The position numbers and the translations under genes are program-made. From the NCBI GenBank assembly GCA_963691655.1, contig OY829328.1:30461890-30525889 (forward strand): DNA of 64,000 nucleotides, read 5' to 3'. Numbering within the stretch: the first letter of the stretch is position 1; the number at the start of each line of letters is the position of its first letter. Below, piece by piece: positions 1 to 12,329 of this stretch. Under the pieces are notes generated by a model. That model searched no databases. It was not told the origin of the DNA and saw nothing but the letters and a program-made list of their open reading frames with translations. The DNA is from Toxonevra muliebris (taxonomy: Eukaryota; Arthropoda; Insecta; Diptera; Pallopteridae).

Positions 1-838
1 TGATCTCTAATCAATCTACGAGTGGGGTTTCACGAACAGAATTGAATTCAACGCGTGTAAGACCCAATGTTGTTTGTTATCTCACAAACGAGTGACCCAA
101 CCCTCTGTTAACCCCCTGGTTATGGGTGGGGGGATTATTGCGGAGTCAGAAACTCTTGAAGTTCTGGGCATATCCATCCAATGTGACGTTCGTTGGAATA
201 ATCATATTTTTGATGTGTCGAAAGAAGCAGCCAAGTGCCTCGGCTTTCTAAAGCGGTGTAAGAAATACTTCACTCCGTCTGATCTCCGCATGATCTACAC
301 CACCTATGTCCGCCCAAAAATGGAGTATAATTCGCACCTATGGGCAGGAGCTTCACGAACGCGACTAGAGTTCCTGGATCGTATTCAACATCGGGCGAAA
401 AAGCTAATAGGAGACTGTAGGGCTTCCAGCTCTATTGACTCCTTGGAACAACGTAGAAACGTGGCTTGTGTGACTCTGTTCAACCGGTATTTTCATGGTA
501 AATGTTCCGCTGAGATACGGAATTTGATTCCACCAGTTCATGCGTTCAACAGAACTACTCGAACTGCAAGCGATAGTCGCGCATTCCACGTGGATATGGT
601 ACCCCAACGCACCACGCATTACAGAGATAGTTATTTTCTCTGCCGTACCTCGCGTATATGGAATAAGATCCCTGCAACAGTTTTTCCTGACTTTTACGAC
701 ATTTTCAAATTTAAAACAAACGTTCACAACTTTTTCTCCCTCTTTCCTCCTACCACTAATCTACCTTCATTGGTCAATTAACGCAATGCTTTGCATTCAT
801 AGGGGTACCCCCTTATCTGCTTAAATAAAAAAAAAATC
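1..838 (+). mobile_element. 3' end of a Jockey/CR1-like non-LTR retrotransposon
   Basis: The window opens inside this element. It covers the end of the reverse transcriptase ORF, a short 3' untranslated region with a small palindrome-like stretch (ggggtaccccc, about 803-813) and a terminal A-rich run at about 825-836, the usual 3' end of a retroposon. No LTR or terminal inverted repeat is present. The 5' part is outside the window, so truncation cannot be judged. Past the A-run the sequence is ordinary AT-rich DNA. Confidence 0.8.
2..781 (+). pseudogene. reverse transcriptase C-terminal part, Jockey/CR1-like
   Basis: The frame encodes the thumb and C-terminal region that follow the RT catalytic core in Jockey- and CR1-type elements. 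Seen directly: FNACKTQCCLLSHKR (the conserved N.KTQ stretch), LEVLGISI (palm/thumb border), YVRPKMEYNSHLW, LDRIQHRAKKLIGD and the tail with RTSRIWNKIP. The catalytic YADD box would lie upstream of the window. Conserved RT residues continue upstream of the first possible start, so no true start is in view. An in-frame TAA at 8-10 sits where an Asn-like residue is expected before the Trp-Gly pair, so the copy is broken. From 11 to the stop at 779-781 the frame is otherwise open. Family assignment is from remembered motifs; an assignment to another clade with the same C-terminus is possible. Confidence 0.8.
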
Positions 839-2500
839 TATTAACACTTTTACCTTATTTTATGACAAAATAATAAAATAAATTTTATTAAATCATAAAC
901 ATTTGAGTAAAAAACTGAAAACTATTTTTATTACAAAGAAACAAAATAATATGTTTTACGAGGGGCTACAACAGTTAGCTAAGTTGTTATCGCTTATTAG
1001 TTTTTGAAATAATACTTATTACTATATTTCTTTTAAAATTTCAGAATGGAAACGAGAAAAAGTAAAATTACTGATATAAGGCCGGCAGGGACCCCACCGT
1101 TAACACCGTGTTATTCTCCTTGGGTTTCAGCGACAACTCAAATAAAGTATAATTTCGAACGAATCTCACTTATTCCAATACGAAACTTCAAATCGAATTA
1201 CTTCACCGTGGCAAAAATTATAGCTCATATTTACCTAGAAATTTGTTTGACGATAATTGCTAAGTGATATACAGAAAATTTTCTTGGCAGAAAAATTAAA
1301 AAATTTTTGTGGGAAACCCAGTTATAATGCCCCAGAATGCACCAGCTTACGCTCCTGAAGTAAATAAGCATATACTTGTATTCCCCAGGCCGCCCATCTT
1401 ATTACGACGCACAGTAGTTTGGCTCCATACATAGGAAAAAATATAAGGAACCATTTCAGCATAACGATTTTTGACATTAGTCATTCTTAGGTCGTGGAAA
1501 ACAAAAATTATGAAAATGGGCATGATCGGTCAACTGCCACGCCCACCTCCCATACAATAGTAAAACTGAAATAGCTCTAAAATCCGTTACAGTCAAGATA
1601 CTGAGATAAATATCACAAAAAATGGTTTTAACTGTTTCAAAATTTCATTTTAGTTCATATTTTTTGTTTCTGACAAAAAAAATTTCTATCTCTTAAAAGT
1701 ACCACAAAAAATCACATTTTCACACAGTTTTTACTCGATATGCATTTAGTATTTTGTTAATAAAAATGGGATCCGCAGCCAAATTTTTTTTTTTTTTTTT
1801 GTTTAGATAAGAAATTATATTTTACATTTTTATATTCTAGAATATATCGTATACCGTCACAAGAGAGACCTGGTATACCAAACTTGAAATTTAGTTTCTA
1901 AAAATCAAATTTTTTTCCGAAAAAAAAAATTTACAACACACCCATATAAAAAAATAGTTTTAAGATTATAACTGTAGTTAAACAACCAAAGGCAGCCGAA
2001 AATCTCTTCAAAATGAATGCTAGCACTTTGTGTTTAGCATTCATCAACTTCGACAGCTTACCCACAAATATTTAATAGACTAGTCCCTCCAATTTTTTTA
2101 ATATGCTAATGAAATATTTATGAATAGAAATTAAGAAAAAAATTCTAATATCGACACGTCAAAAAAATGATTTTTTCCCGCAATCAAACCACTGTGAGAC
2201 GCTGCTATGTAATGTATGTGTACACAACAGTGTTTGATAAAATTCAATCTGGCTAATGAATGAAACGTGATATCCAAAAAAATAATTAATCGTCAATCAC
2301 AAACTAATGACTTATTTATTAATCATTTAGTCATGTCACTAATAATTTTTGTTGTAATCTGACTAAAATTATGATTACGATTTAAGTTGTTTCCAATACA
2401 AAGTACCAGAGAAATAGTTGATAGGTTTTAACACCTGGATGAGGAATGTAAAAACCTATTTTTATTTTTAAAATCGTAAATGTTTCCGGTTTTTGTCAAT
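839..2500. other. AT-rich noncoding DNA
   Basis: No gene is visible. It contains a T16-18 run near 1783-1800, many A/T homopolymers, and a short GC-rich phrase (gccacgcccacctcccatac, about 1537-1556) of a kind that recurs in dispersed noncoding repeats of higher flies. The 73-codon open stretch at 1046-1267 shows no recognisable protein signal. Confidence 0.5.
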
Positions 2501-2535
2501 GTTTGAATAAAAATTTTCTTTATTAAAAATAAATT

Positions 2536-3571
2536 TTAATCAAGTACATATTTGCCATTATTACCTATGAAATTTTGCCATTTTTCCGGTAGCTTCATAA
2601 TTTCATCGGTGTACAACTTCTGTGGATTATCGGCAAAAAACTTGGCCAAGTGATTTTCGGCGGATCTTCTTTCGGCCAATTTTTTTCCATCAAGAGAGTT
2701 TCGCAAAAACCGAAACAATTGGTAGTCAGACGGTGCAATGTCCGGCTTATACGGTGGGTGCATCAAAACTTTCCAGCCAAGCGCAGTCAATTTTTGGCTG
2801 GTCATCAAAAATGTGTGTGGCCTGGCAATATCATGGTGGAACACATCACCTCTTCTGTTGGCCAATTCTGGTCGCTCTTTCTTGATTGCTTCGTTCAAAC
2901 GGTCGAGTTGTAAGCAGTAGAGATTAGAATTGACTGTTTGGCCAGTTTGTAGCAGCTCATAATAGACAATTCCCTTCCGACCCCCCAAACACTCAACATA
3001 ACCCTATTTGCCGTCAATCCAGGTTTTGAAGTCGTTTGTAGATAGTCGCCGGCCTTTGACCATGATTTTTTTTGTTTAATATTCTCGTATTTAATCCATT
3101 TATAGTCGCACGTAATGATTTGTTTCAAAAATGGTTCGATTTCGTTGCGTTTTAGCAGCGTTTTACTGATGGTAATTCGGTCAAAAAAATTTCGTTGTGT
3201 TAGTTCATGTGGCACCGAAACATCGAACTACTTTGAGTAGCCAGCCTTTTTTAAATAATTCCAAACTGTCATCGGTTGATGTTTAGTGCCTCCGCCATCT
3301 CCTGACAGCTTGCGTGCTGGTCTTGCTCTACCAGATGTAAAATTTCATCGGCTTTTTCAGTGACTGCCCGGCCAGAGCGAGGTTCATCTTTGACATCGAA
3401 ATTTCCAGAACGGAATCGAGCACACCAAAGTTGGACAATACATTCTGTTAAAGCAACCTCGCCGTAAACCGCACAAATTTTTTGGAATATTTTTGCGACG
3501 TTTTTACCTTTTTTATAGTAAAAAAGCGTATTTTTTTTAAAATTTCGCTCATTTTCAAAATAATGTAACAT
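2536..3571 (-). pseudogene. mariner (DD34D) transposase pseudogene
   Basis: Read on the minus strand, the N-terminus (from about 3571) has the mariner helix-turn-helix region: LWCARFRSGNFDVKDEPRSG, then ADEILHLVEQDQHASCQEMA. The middle (about 3215-2990) has RNEIEPFLKQIITCDYKW, with the first catalytic Asp, and TTSKPGLTANRVML. The C-terminal third has HHDIARPHT and HPPYKPDIAPSDYQLF; the second and third Asp are separated by 34 residues, so the DD34D triad survives. The copy is dead. There is a frame change near 3270 (after ALNIN), an in-frame TAG about 15 codons later in the SK*FDVSVPHEL stretch, and another frame change near 2990 (VMLSVW to GGRKGIVYYELL). Motifs fit the cecropia-like side of mariner best, but this is tentative. 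Terminal repeats could not be identified with confidence. Confidence 0.88.
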
Positions 3572-4889
3572 TTTTTCCCGAATGACAAACTACAAAACTG
3601 TCTTCGCAAAAAATGTAGCCTGAAATGTCACCTACTAGATCATGATTCGTTAATCATGACTAATTAGTTAATTGAAAAAATTAGTTGATTATGACACAAT
3701 CATATAAATTTGCGCCTAACCATGTCATAATAAAACTTATACCACCAAGTATGTAAATGAATAGAAAAAAGTACATATAACAAAATTTTATTCCTAAATA
3801 ACTAATATTGTGACATTTTTATAACACTAAAGGGCGTCGAAAGTGGAATGAATGTACCTTAAATGTTGTACAAATAATATTTGTTATTATGTAATTCCCT
3901 AAATTTTATTACAACTTCCAGGAAAAGAGAGAGAGAAAAAAGAAGGCGAACCAACAACTTCAATAAGAATAGGAAAATGCAGACTTCTGAAAAACGAAGA
4001 AATATGTAAAATGTTGTCACTTCTACCAAAGAAAAAAACACATAAAACCATGAAGAGGAGGAAGGGGGCGGGAGGGTAAAATTCAAGCTTCCTATTTCAC
4101 TGAAACGGTCAAAGTTCTCTTAAACATACATATCGCTGCTTTAATTTGCTAAAGCTCTAACACGCATTTTTCAAATTTTATAGGAAAAGCAAAAAACATT
4201 TTGGTATTTAAAGTACTGCTTGAAGAATTTGTAATTTAAACTAAAAGAAAATATCGTAAGTTTTTGGTATAGGTCTCTAAAATTGTTGGTGTAGATGAAA
4301 GTGGATACGCTTAGTCACAATCCATCAAAAACTCGATTTTGAAAAACTGGATTTTGGGGCCTTACCAAATTAAGGCAAAGATATATATACATTTGAAATC
4401 TCCTTTGCAAGTTATATGGATATATGTGCAAAGCGTATGCGTTGTCGTTGTACAATGTGTCAAAAACGGAAACGAAATGAAAATTACCATTTTCCGTTTT
4501 GTGTTAACACAAATGTGCATAAATGTGGTAACAGCGAACTAGAAACAACAAGAAAAACAACGACAGCAGCAACAACGACAAGAACATTAATAACAGTAGC
4601 AATTACAACTAGAAACCCAGCAAGCAAGAGACGTTTAACCGAAGTTATTCTGATGTGCATCTATGGAAGGTTTAGAACATACATATCTTGTTACATGCTG
4701 CCACTCATTCTATATTTCTATGAAAAATTAATTTCTATTAGAGATGTACCCGTGAGTACTTTTTGGGTCAACCTCCTGCACGCTCTCGACTTCGAAAATA
4801 TTTCTCACGCATGTTCACGAATGTTGACATTTTTCTAAACAAAAATTTAACGCAAGTTGATATTTTTCAAAAAAAAAATTTCAAGCATG
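3572..4889. other. AT-rich noncoding DNA
   Basis: No supported gene. 3640-3720 holds several short inverted AT words (aatcatgactaattag and similar). 4540-4620 is an ACA/AAC-rich low-complexity stretch that gives a Thr-rich 140-codon open frame on the plus strand; it looks compositional, not coding. Confidence 0.45.
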
Positions 4890-4897
4890 CTCACGTT

Positions 4898-5991
4898 CAA
4901 GGCCGTATTTAGAGGGGAGGTTTTGGGGGTTCTGACCTCCTCCTCCCCCCCCCCCGAAATGTGGAAACTTTATTCTAATTTTTGAGATTTATTGCCAATG
5001 GATGGAAAAAAAAAGTCAAAATAAAATCTATTTAACGATATTTTTTACTTCCATCGTTTTTTTTTTCTAAAAAGTCAAATATAAAAAATAAATTTGAAAT
5101 CTTGGTTACACTATGCGATCAAATTCGATTTGTTTTCTTCGACATGAGGTTTGACTACGGATTCAAAAAGAGAAGGTGATACTGAGCACTCCTGCATTCA
5201 TAGTTTTTCTAGGTCAGTATCTGTTTTTGATTTAAAGTTTCGTCCTGAATCAGTTTGAAAAGCTTAAAAATTAATAAATATAGAAAAAATTATCGGATCC
5301 TTGTATAATTAGACTTGCTTGAACCTCATTTTTTTCCTAAAACGTGACGTGATTCGAAGTTTTTGACCTCAGATTCGTGTTCAACGTGAAAAATTCTTTC
5401 GCAAAAACTCCATCTTATTAGCAAAACCTATGCAGTTTTAGGAGACAATTTTAAAATGTAATTAGTTTTTGACCCATTATTGCTCAGAGCATCATGACTA
5501 GAAAGATCTCTTTCAATGCTGTGACTTCACGAATTTAGGGAATATAAGCCAACCTCATCCGGGTTCCTTATCATTGATGGCTCAAATTACCAATGGTGAT
5601 CATTTGAAAAAATGAGCCTCTACTATTTTTGGTAATTTTTTTGAGGTTGGGTACATCATCAGTAGTGGGAAGTCAATGAATTAATGAAATTATGTCCCTC
5701 ACGATAAAAAAAAATGCATTAGAATGCACATTGAATAACATTTATTTAAAAAAATTTAATTAATCTGTGAATTTTTTGTCACTTTTGGCCATTTTTTTGA
5801 GGTTAAGATTAAAAAATATCGGAAAATTTTTCCTAAAATTTTAATTTTATAGGGTCAATCAAAAGTATCACCGATTTAATTTATTGTATTTAAAAATCGG
5901 TTTGATAAAAATTATTTATGAATATTTTCTTGGAATGAAAACTCCCCCCCCCCTCCGCCCCCCCCGAAAAAAATTTCTGGCTACGGCCCTG
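4898..5991. mobile_element. non-autonomous hAT-like element with 8-bp target duplication
   Basis: The left end starts CAAGGCCGTATTTAG and the right end, read on the minus strand, starts CAGGGCCGTAGCCAG: imperfect terminal inverted repeats of the CAG...CTG type typical of the hAT superfamily. The 8-bp direct repeat CTCACGTT flanks the element at 4890-4897 and 5992-5999. Just inside each end is a G/C homopolymer tract (C-rich at 4938-4955 and 5943-5966), common in hAT elements of this type. The ~1.1-kb interior has no transposase frame. A roughly 130-bp interior stretch (about 5190-5310) reappears inverted at 15.76-15.91 kb. Confidence 0.85.
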
Positions 5992-5999
5992 CTCACGTT

Positions 6000-8900
6000 G
6001 GATGTCTTTTTATTTCTATGTTTTCTAATTATGGAAATATAAGACCATAACAGTGCCGTCTTAACAAATTTGTAGAGAATCATTTCTGAAACTGAGAAAT
6101 ATTTTTATGCATAGTGACATAAACAGACATTGAGAGAGCCAACGTCGGACACAGGGGTATTGTACTTGATTTTCTGGTCAAAATTCAAAAAATGGATTTT
6201 GATGTAAAACTTTTGGAAATCGGATAAAAAATGTTAAAATTCTGCATGACAAAATTATTGTCCTAGTTGCCCTATCATAGTTATGAGCTGTCAAAGTTGC
6301 GGTATTTTTGTTCAATCGCAAAACGAAATTTTTCAGTGCTTTGAAGAGCAATTTTAGAAAAACAAACCTTTTTGAATAGTTTTTTGATGATGGAGCCTCA
6401 ACTTCAGATATTTCAAGTAAAGATGGTTAACAATTTTTTTGAATTAAATAAAATCTTCGAATTATTTTTAAGATTTATTCCAAAATATGTCTAAAAATTA
6501 AGGATTTTGACCCATATAGGAGGTGTTAACTAAGCTTTTCTAAGTGGATTCCAGTTATGATTTAAAAACTTGACCATTTTATGTTATTATTGCTAATGTT
6601 AAAAATTTTACGTACTGCTTCGTTTTTATCTTTTGCTTTCAACTTTATTGTTATACCCTACAGTTTGTATTTCAAACTATAATTTTTTGTCTTTAGACTA
6701 GGTGTTCTCATAACTATAGCATACAGAAAGTGCTTCTATATGTTTTCAAATAACTTAGATATTTCACCTTGAAACATACCATACATATATTTTTTCTAAA
6801 TTTTGTTTATAGTTATATAAGTTGGGCATGGTTACTGCTGGTTTCAGTAGATTTGTTTACCGAATGTTCTTTACGCCAATCTAAATCAGTCAGATTTATA
6901 TACTTCAGTATTTTGCCTGATATCACGCTTTGAAAATTTCACTTATATCATGTTTGGGCGTAGTAACCGAGGAATTTGATTGATTTTAGTACCAAATATT
7001 ATCTATGCTAATATAAAGAAGTGTGTCGAATTGTATTGAATTTACTTCAGTATTTTACCTGATATCACGCTTTGAAAACTTCACTTGTATGGTGGGTGGG
7101 CGTGGTATCGAAGAGATTTTACCCATTTTACAAACATTTCGAGACGCTAAGAATTCGATTTTGTATAAAAAAAAATTTTGGCCAACTTTTGCTGTCAAAT
7201 ACCCCATAGTGCGTCGATTATGATTATTTCATATGAAGAAATTCTTCGTATGGAGATCGACCACATATTATACAAGCAGAAATGTCAACGTCGGCTCTCT
7301 AAATGTCATCTTACGCGCTTTTTGTTATAAATCGATTTCTTCAGGGAATACACTGAGAATACAATGTCAATTTGAAACATTACACCTGCCACGAGAGTCA
7401 CGATATAGAGTGTTGCATACTGAACTATGGGCTAGCATATTAAATCCTCTCTTCCCCATTGAAGTTTGTGTTTTTAATTAATTTAAAAAACAAAACTAAA
7501 TTAAGCAGGCGATTTTCAATTCAAATGCAATTGCCAAGAAAGTTCTGATTCATATTTAAATTTTGAATATGACTTCAATGGTAAAAAGACTGAAATTTCG
7601 CGAACCCAGTGAAATTTCGTTAAGGAATTGGGCTTCAGTATGTCCATTTCGTTTCGGCTAGAAAACTATATGCTATGAAATTTCAGACATAGTGTAACTA
7701 GGCACAAAAACCACAATTTTTTTCTCATTTGAGGCGCATTTGTGTGCACATGTTCATAATAAGGAGACAATACATGTGTACATTAAAGTGCTTACAAAAT
7801 GCGTATGCGCCTTATAAGCACAATAAAGTGAACGCTACCTCAATATACCATTTGAGTAGCAAAAACCAGCAAAAGCAAATCACATTTATTTGACCTCGCC
7901 ATTTGGCAAGGAGTGTGAAAACGGGGGAAGAGCTGGAAATTATGTACGTACGTACACTATATCATTAAATATTTGGTAGATGATTAGAAATTGGAAGAAA
8001 TAATGAAACAGTGGAAAACAAAAAATTAATGAGTGCTTTACGAAGTAACAAAGAAAAAAATTAAATAAAAAAATTTCTTTTCTATTAAAAGTGAAAAAAT
8101 TTGATTTTGAAATTTATATTTAAACAAGAAAAAGAAATTCGCTTAATTTTTACCTATGCAAGAAAAATAATGTCTGAGTTTATGTCACACTGTAACTATG
8201 TACTAAATCTGTCACGCACATTGTAAAATGACAAGGGGCATAAAAAAAATAGAAAAGGAATATGTTTTGAATAATTTAGTTTGGCAGACAACAACAGCCA
8301 CCGAATACCAAAAATCCCAAATTTGTATTGTAGTCGATTAAAGCCCCACAAAATTGCCACAAGCCATCAAGAAAAAAAAAAAGTATTACCTTTTTATTTT
8401 CGCTACCTTTTATTTTTTTACTTCTTCTTTTTCATTTTTGGTATATGGCATAAATCGAAAGCTTACGTGGTCGTCTCGATGAAATTTAAATTTGTCAAAT
8501 TCAAGTGCTTGAGTGTATACATAAGTTATGCACAGAGAGAAGGGTCTACTTAGTAAAATAAAAAAATAAAAAATTTCCATTCATTTATATTTTCATTAAA
8601 ATAAGTATTTTCGTTTGACTTGAATACAAAAATTATAAACATAATTTTAACAGAAAAAATAAAAGAAATTGATTACGAAAATATTTGAATTGAATAAGAA
8701 ATTAATAAAACTACGAAAGTTTTAAAAGTATTGAAAATAAAATGAAAAAATAGAAGTGGTCAAACGTCCACTTTGGTGCAGAATAGCTTTAAGCTTTTCA
8801 ACGTTCTTCCAAAGAGCTGTTTAACTGTTATTGTATCATTGTCATTGTAAAGTTTTTCGAATAATAATAAGTGGACAATAATTATCAACCACTTTAACTT

Positions 8901-9590
8901 TAAGTTCTAAATGATATAGCTCATAAGATCTTTTGCACACGTGCTTAGGAGTGCCCATGATTAATTTAGATCAATGATGCCAAGTATTGCTTTAAAGCTT
9001 CCTACCTGCGAGTATTTAAGTCTAACAATTTTTCACACCCATTAATGGCATTCAATAAAAATTAAACTGCATTAGCACTAAAATATTCAATGGTAAACTA
9101 GTTGAATTAGCATTAAAATTATTAATACCAATGTAGTTCTCATGGTAAATAAGTTTCGAATGGTTTATATTATATACAATCGAATGCAAACGCTATGCGA
9201 TTATCGTTAAACGATCATTACTTGTAATTCACTATTAACCGCTGATAAATCCCATTGAGATTTCCTGCTTTAATTCTTAAGTTAATTAATATTATTCAAC
9301 CTCACATGTATTAAATTATACTAATTACGAAAAAGCTTAAACTGAAATCAAATTGTATTTTCCATCTATAAAAATTCTAAAATTTACGCACTCAACAAAT
9401 TAAACAAATAAACTTAATGCCTTCACCGTGATCATAACACATTTTCATTGCTTGCTCAAATTGCTACTGACTGTTGCTAATCGTTCTTCATTAAAAATGC
9501 ATAAAAAAGAAAAGACGAAAGCAAAACACAAGAACAAATCAGCGCCTCATTAAGACTCGGGCAAAAGGCGAAATGATAAGCAACAGCACG
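6000..9590. other. AT-rich noncoding DNA with dispersed-repeat fragments
   Basis: No protein or RNA gene is supported. Apart from the direct repeat at 6903/7045, I see only A/T-rich sequence and short open frames without family signals (for example 8281-8553, whose hydrophobic Phe/Tyr run comes from poly-T). Confidence 0.45.
6903..7090. repeat. 46-bp direct repeat, 142 bp apart
   Basis: The segment beginning cttcagtattttgcctgata at 6903 recurs at 7045 with few differences (cttcagtattttacctgata), continuing through atcacgctttgaaaa and a final ttcactt. Both copies are followed by a TGGGCG-type word. It may be a local duplication inside an old dispersed repeat. Confidence 0.7.
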
Positions 9591-9735
9591 ATTATTTCAC
9601 AAGCAGCTGGCTACCTATTTACAAAAACACTGGCAGTGAGGAGCAGCAGCAGCAACGACGACCAATGACTAGCAACGTCCAATAGCAACAGCAGTTGCCG
9701 CAGCCACAACAGCAAAAACAATAGCAGCTGCCATC
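9590..9735. repeat. CAG/CAA low-complexity (opa-like) tract
   Basis: Interrupted runs of cag, caa and gca triplets (gagcagcagcagcaacgacg, agcaacagcagttgccgcag, and so on). Such tracts are common in fly introns, UTRs and coding exons. No long open frame spans it here (several stops in all frames), so it is not called coding. Confidence 0.7.
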
Positions 9736-11050
9736 AGAATTTAACATTACTTTCATTGTAATTAAATTTTACGCATATTTGTCTACGGGCAATTCATGGA
9801 AGATTACTTTGACAGCATTAGCAGAAGAAAAGAAGAAAGTTTTCGTAGCCACTATTGTGGGTGGCGCAAAAGCCGCTGACGAACGTCAACAGACGTGTAC
9901 ATGGCTTCTAATGAAATTAACTTGAAGTTGTCATTTGCCTGTATATCTCACAAACATATGACCAAACATACATACTAACTTACATATTTATATGTATATA
10001 TATTCATTGTATTTTTTTTCTATCAGTTAAGCACGCCACAACTTTTTTTTTTGTGGATGATGGTGATGATTATGATGATTTAGTGTATGTTCTTGGCAGT
10101 GATTTACTTATCTTTAACGACCACATATTGCTGCTGCATTCATTCTATACATTTATATAATATATATATGCATTGCCAGGTTCGAGGTTCGCTCGGTAAA
10201 ATAAGAGAAAATTATTCGCCAAGCAACATTTTATTACCATATTCCGTTTCATACGAAATGAAGCAGTTTAACCTTCGTGTGCGTGCTGTGAACTCATAAA
10301 AATGAGAAAGAGCTATAAAAATTAAATTTTAGTTTTTTGTTTTGTTCTTGTCTTCTTCAATTCGTATAACCATAAAATAAACCAAAAAATAAGCACATAA
10401 AAAAGTTTAGCATACTTTTTGGCACTTTGATGTTATTGAATTGTTTTTTCTTTTTTTCCTTTCTTCCCTTTCATTCGAAAGTTACTTTGATATATTTTTA
10501 CGCTCAATTAATAAACTTTTTCATTAAGAAAAAAAAACAACCGAGTAGCAACTTTCATTAAAGTTGTTAATTTTCAGTTAATCTCTTGTGTGTTAGGGTG
10601 ATGGTTTTTATATATAAAGTTTTGCTGCATACTTTTAGGCACTTAATAATAAAGCTCCCTTTTGTGAGTGCTATACTGCACTGCCTTAAAATGAAAATCC
10701 ATGCTTTTAATGAATATACCAAAAAAAAAGCAACCACAACAACAGCTGATTTACGCCAATTTATTTGGGACGTGCTCAAGTGCCAAAATATAAATACAAT
10801 GCAAAAAAAGTTTTTACGGGGGAAAATATGTGCGCTAAGAAAACAATATAGTAACCGTTGAATACAACGAAAACATTTCATAATGCTTTATTTGTTTGCA
10901 AGGATTTGAAAGGCTCAATATATATACACCTCAAATCAGAAATGGTTTAAGCAATGACTGCATTAAGCAACTGTATGCATTTTTGTAAAACCTATTTGTT
11001 TCAGAAACATACCGAAATTTTGCATACAATTTTATAAACCTGAGAAAACC
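9736..11050. other. AT-rich noncoding DNA
   Basis: No gene supported. The overlapping open frames at 10567-10881 (minus) and 10586-10861 (plus) lack any recognisable domain and are rich in residues expected from A/T-rich sequence. Confidence 0.4.
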
Positions 11051-11055
11051 AAATA

Positions 11056-12323
11056 GGGTAATTGCGGAAGAGATGGAACCCTTGCGCAATCTCTTGAAGC
11101 TGCTAACCAACTATTAAAAATTTTGGTATGTAAATGTCAGCTCATACAGGGACAAAATATAAAGTATCCTTTTGTCAATCGCAAACTGGAAAATTAAATT
11201 TTTAGCGATAGTTTGTCACCTATTTGTCACCATTTAACTTTTGAAAGTTGTAAGACATGTCGGAATGCACTTTTGAGTTTTGTTGAATTTTTAATTTTTC
11301 CCTTACAAATGGGAGAGATGAAAACTTTTTTTTCTGGGTGAGATGGAATAATCGCGGTCATACAAATGTTTTTCTTCGATATCACACTGAGAAAAATTGT
11401 AGAGCAATGAACGCGACGTTTTTTTCACTATAATTTTTATGAAGTTTTATGTGAACGAAATTTTTTTTAATTTAAAAAGTTGGTTTCATGACAGTTTCTT
11501 TTTATTTTTATCGAAAATTAATTAAATTCCGCGTCTATTCTCCAGGAAGAAGTGATAAGGCAAAATAAGAAGTCGATGCAATGAAATATTGGAGTATTAA
11601 CGTGAACTTGTAAGAGGGAGGCAGCAAGAACTTGATACGGTTCAACAATTGTAAAAAATGGCAGCACGCAATTTTCTCTGTTTCGTTGTAAGTCGCATTG
11701 ACTGCGGGAAAAACTCTTTCAAAAACGTCAAAAACGTACCAGAATATTTTTAAAATTATTTTTCGATTGTTCTTAATGCTTTCAAGAATTGTTCCAATTG
11801 TTTTCAAAACCCATTTTTATTGTTTTTAAAAATATTTTTACTTAACCCTTTGTGGACTAAGACCCGAAGGCGATGAATAATTAATTTTTTTCGATGAAAT
11901 CGTAATTATTATGGGTTCTTATAAAAAATTACGTAGTTGAACATTTTGTTAGGATATACAAGGATATTAGTAATAACTGGTATCCCTAAGTAGATTAAGG
12001 CGAAAATAAGAAATTGTATGCAAATATCTTGCTTACAAATTTTATGAGCCGGTAATGGTACTTTTAAATACAGCCGGTCGACAAAGGGTTAAAGCAAACG
12101 ATCTGATATAAGTCGTTCCATCTCACCCGCAAGATTCCATCTCTCTCCGAATCGTCAACTTTTTTTTAATTCGAAAAAATATGTTAAAATAATAAAACAA
12201 CGAAACCGCTCGGCGTACTTATAATCAACGGTTCAAACTAAAGTTTGGTGTGGACTATCTTTACAATTCCCTTTAAATTTGTGATGATTTAAAAAAGGGG
12301 TTCCATCTCTCCCGAAATCACCC
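11056..12323 (+). mobile_element. pogo-like (TA-target) non-autonomous DNA transposon, copy A
   Basis: Terminal inverted repeats of 26 bp match at 23 positions. The left end starts GGGTAATTGCGGAAGAGATG and the right end, minus strand, starts GGGTGATTTCGGGAGAGATG; both continue GAACCC. A TA dinucleotide flanks each side (11054-11055 and 12324-12325). The motif GAGATGGAA recurs just inside the left end (11066, 11336, and a variant at 11311) and inverted near the right end (12114, 12134, 12299). A second, inverted copy lies at 53,296-54,483. The superfamily call rests on the TA target and on a zinc-finger remnant better preserved in copy B; a different TA-targeting superfamily is possible. A TTAA-flanked MITE is nested inside. 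Confidence 0.8.
11846..12088. mobile_element. TTAA-flanked piggyBac-like MITE nested in copy A
   Basis: 243 bp bounded by TTAA at 11842-11845 and 12089-12092. The left end starts CCCTTTGTGGACTAAG; the right end on the minus strand starts CCCTTTGTCGACCGGCTG. TTAA target sites with CCC...GGG ends are diagnostic of piggyBac-type transposition. No coding capacity. A diverged version sits at the same internal position in the second host element (about 53,399-53,655). Confidence 0.8.
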
Positions 12324-12329
12324 TATTTA

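Noticed and set aside
955..990. cgaggggctacaacagttag as a possible mariner terminal repeat
   Set aside because: No matching inverted end or transposase found nearby in the right orientation.
2400..3660. Terminal inverted repeats of the 2.5-3.6 kb mariner
   Set aside because: Candidate ends (taggttttaacacctgg and taggtgacatttcagg) agree only in the first bases, too weak to call.
8281..8553. 90-codon frame with a Phe/Tyr-rich segment
   Set aside because: The hydrophobic run is translated poly-T with interruptions.
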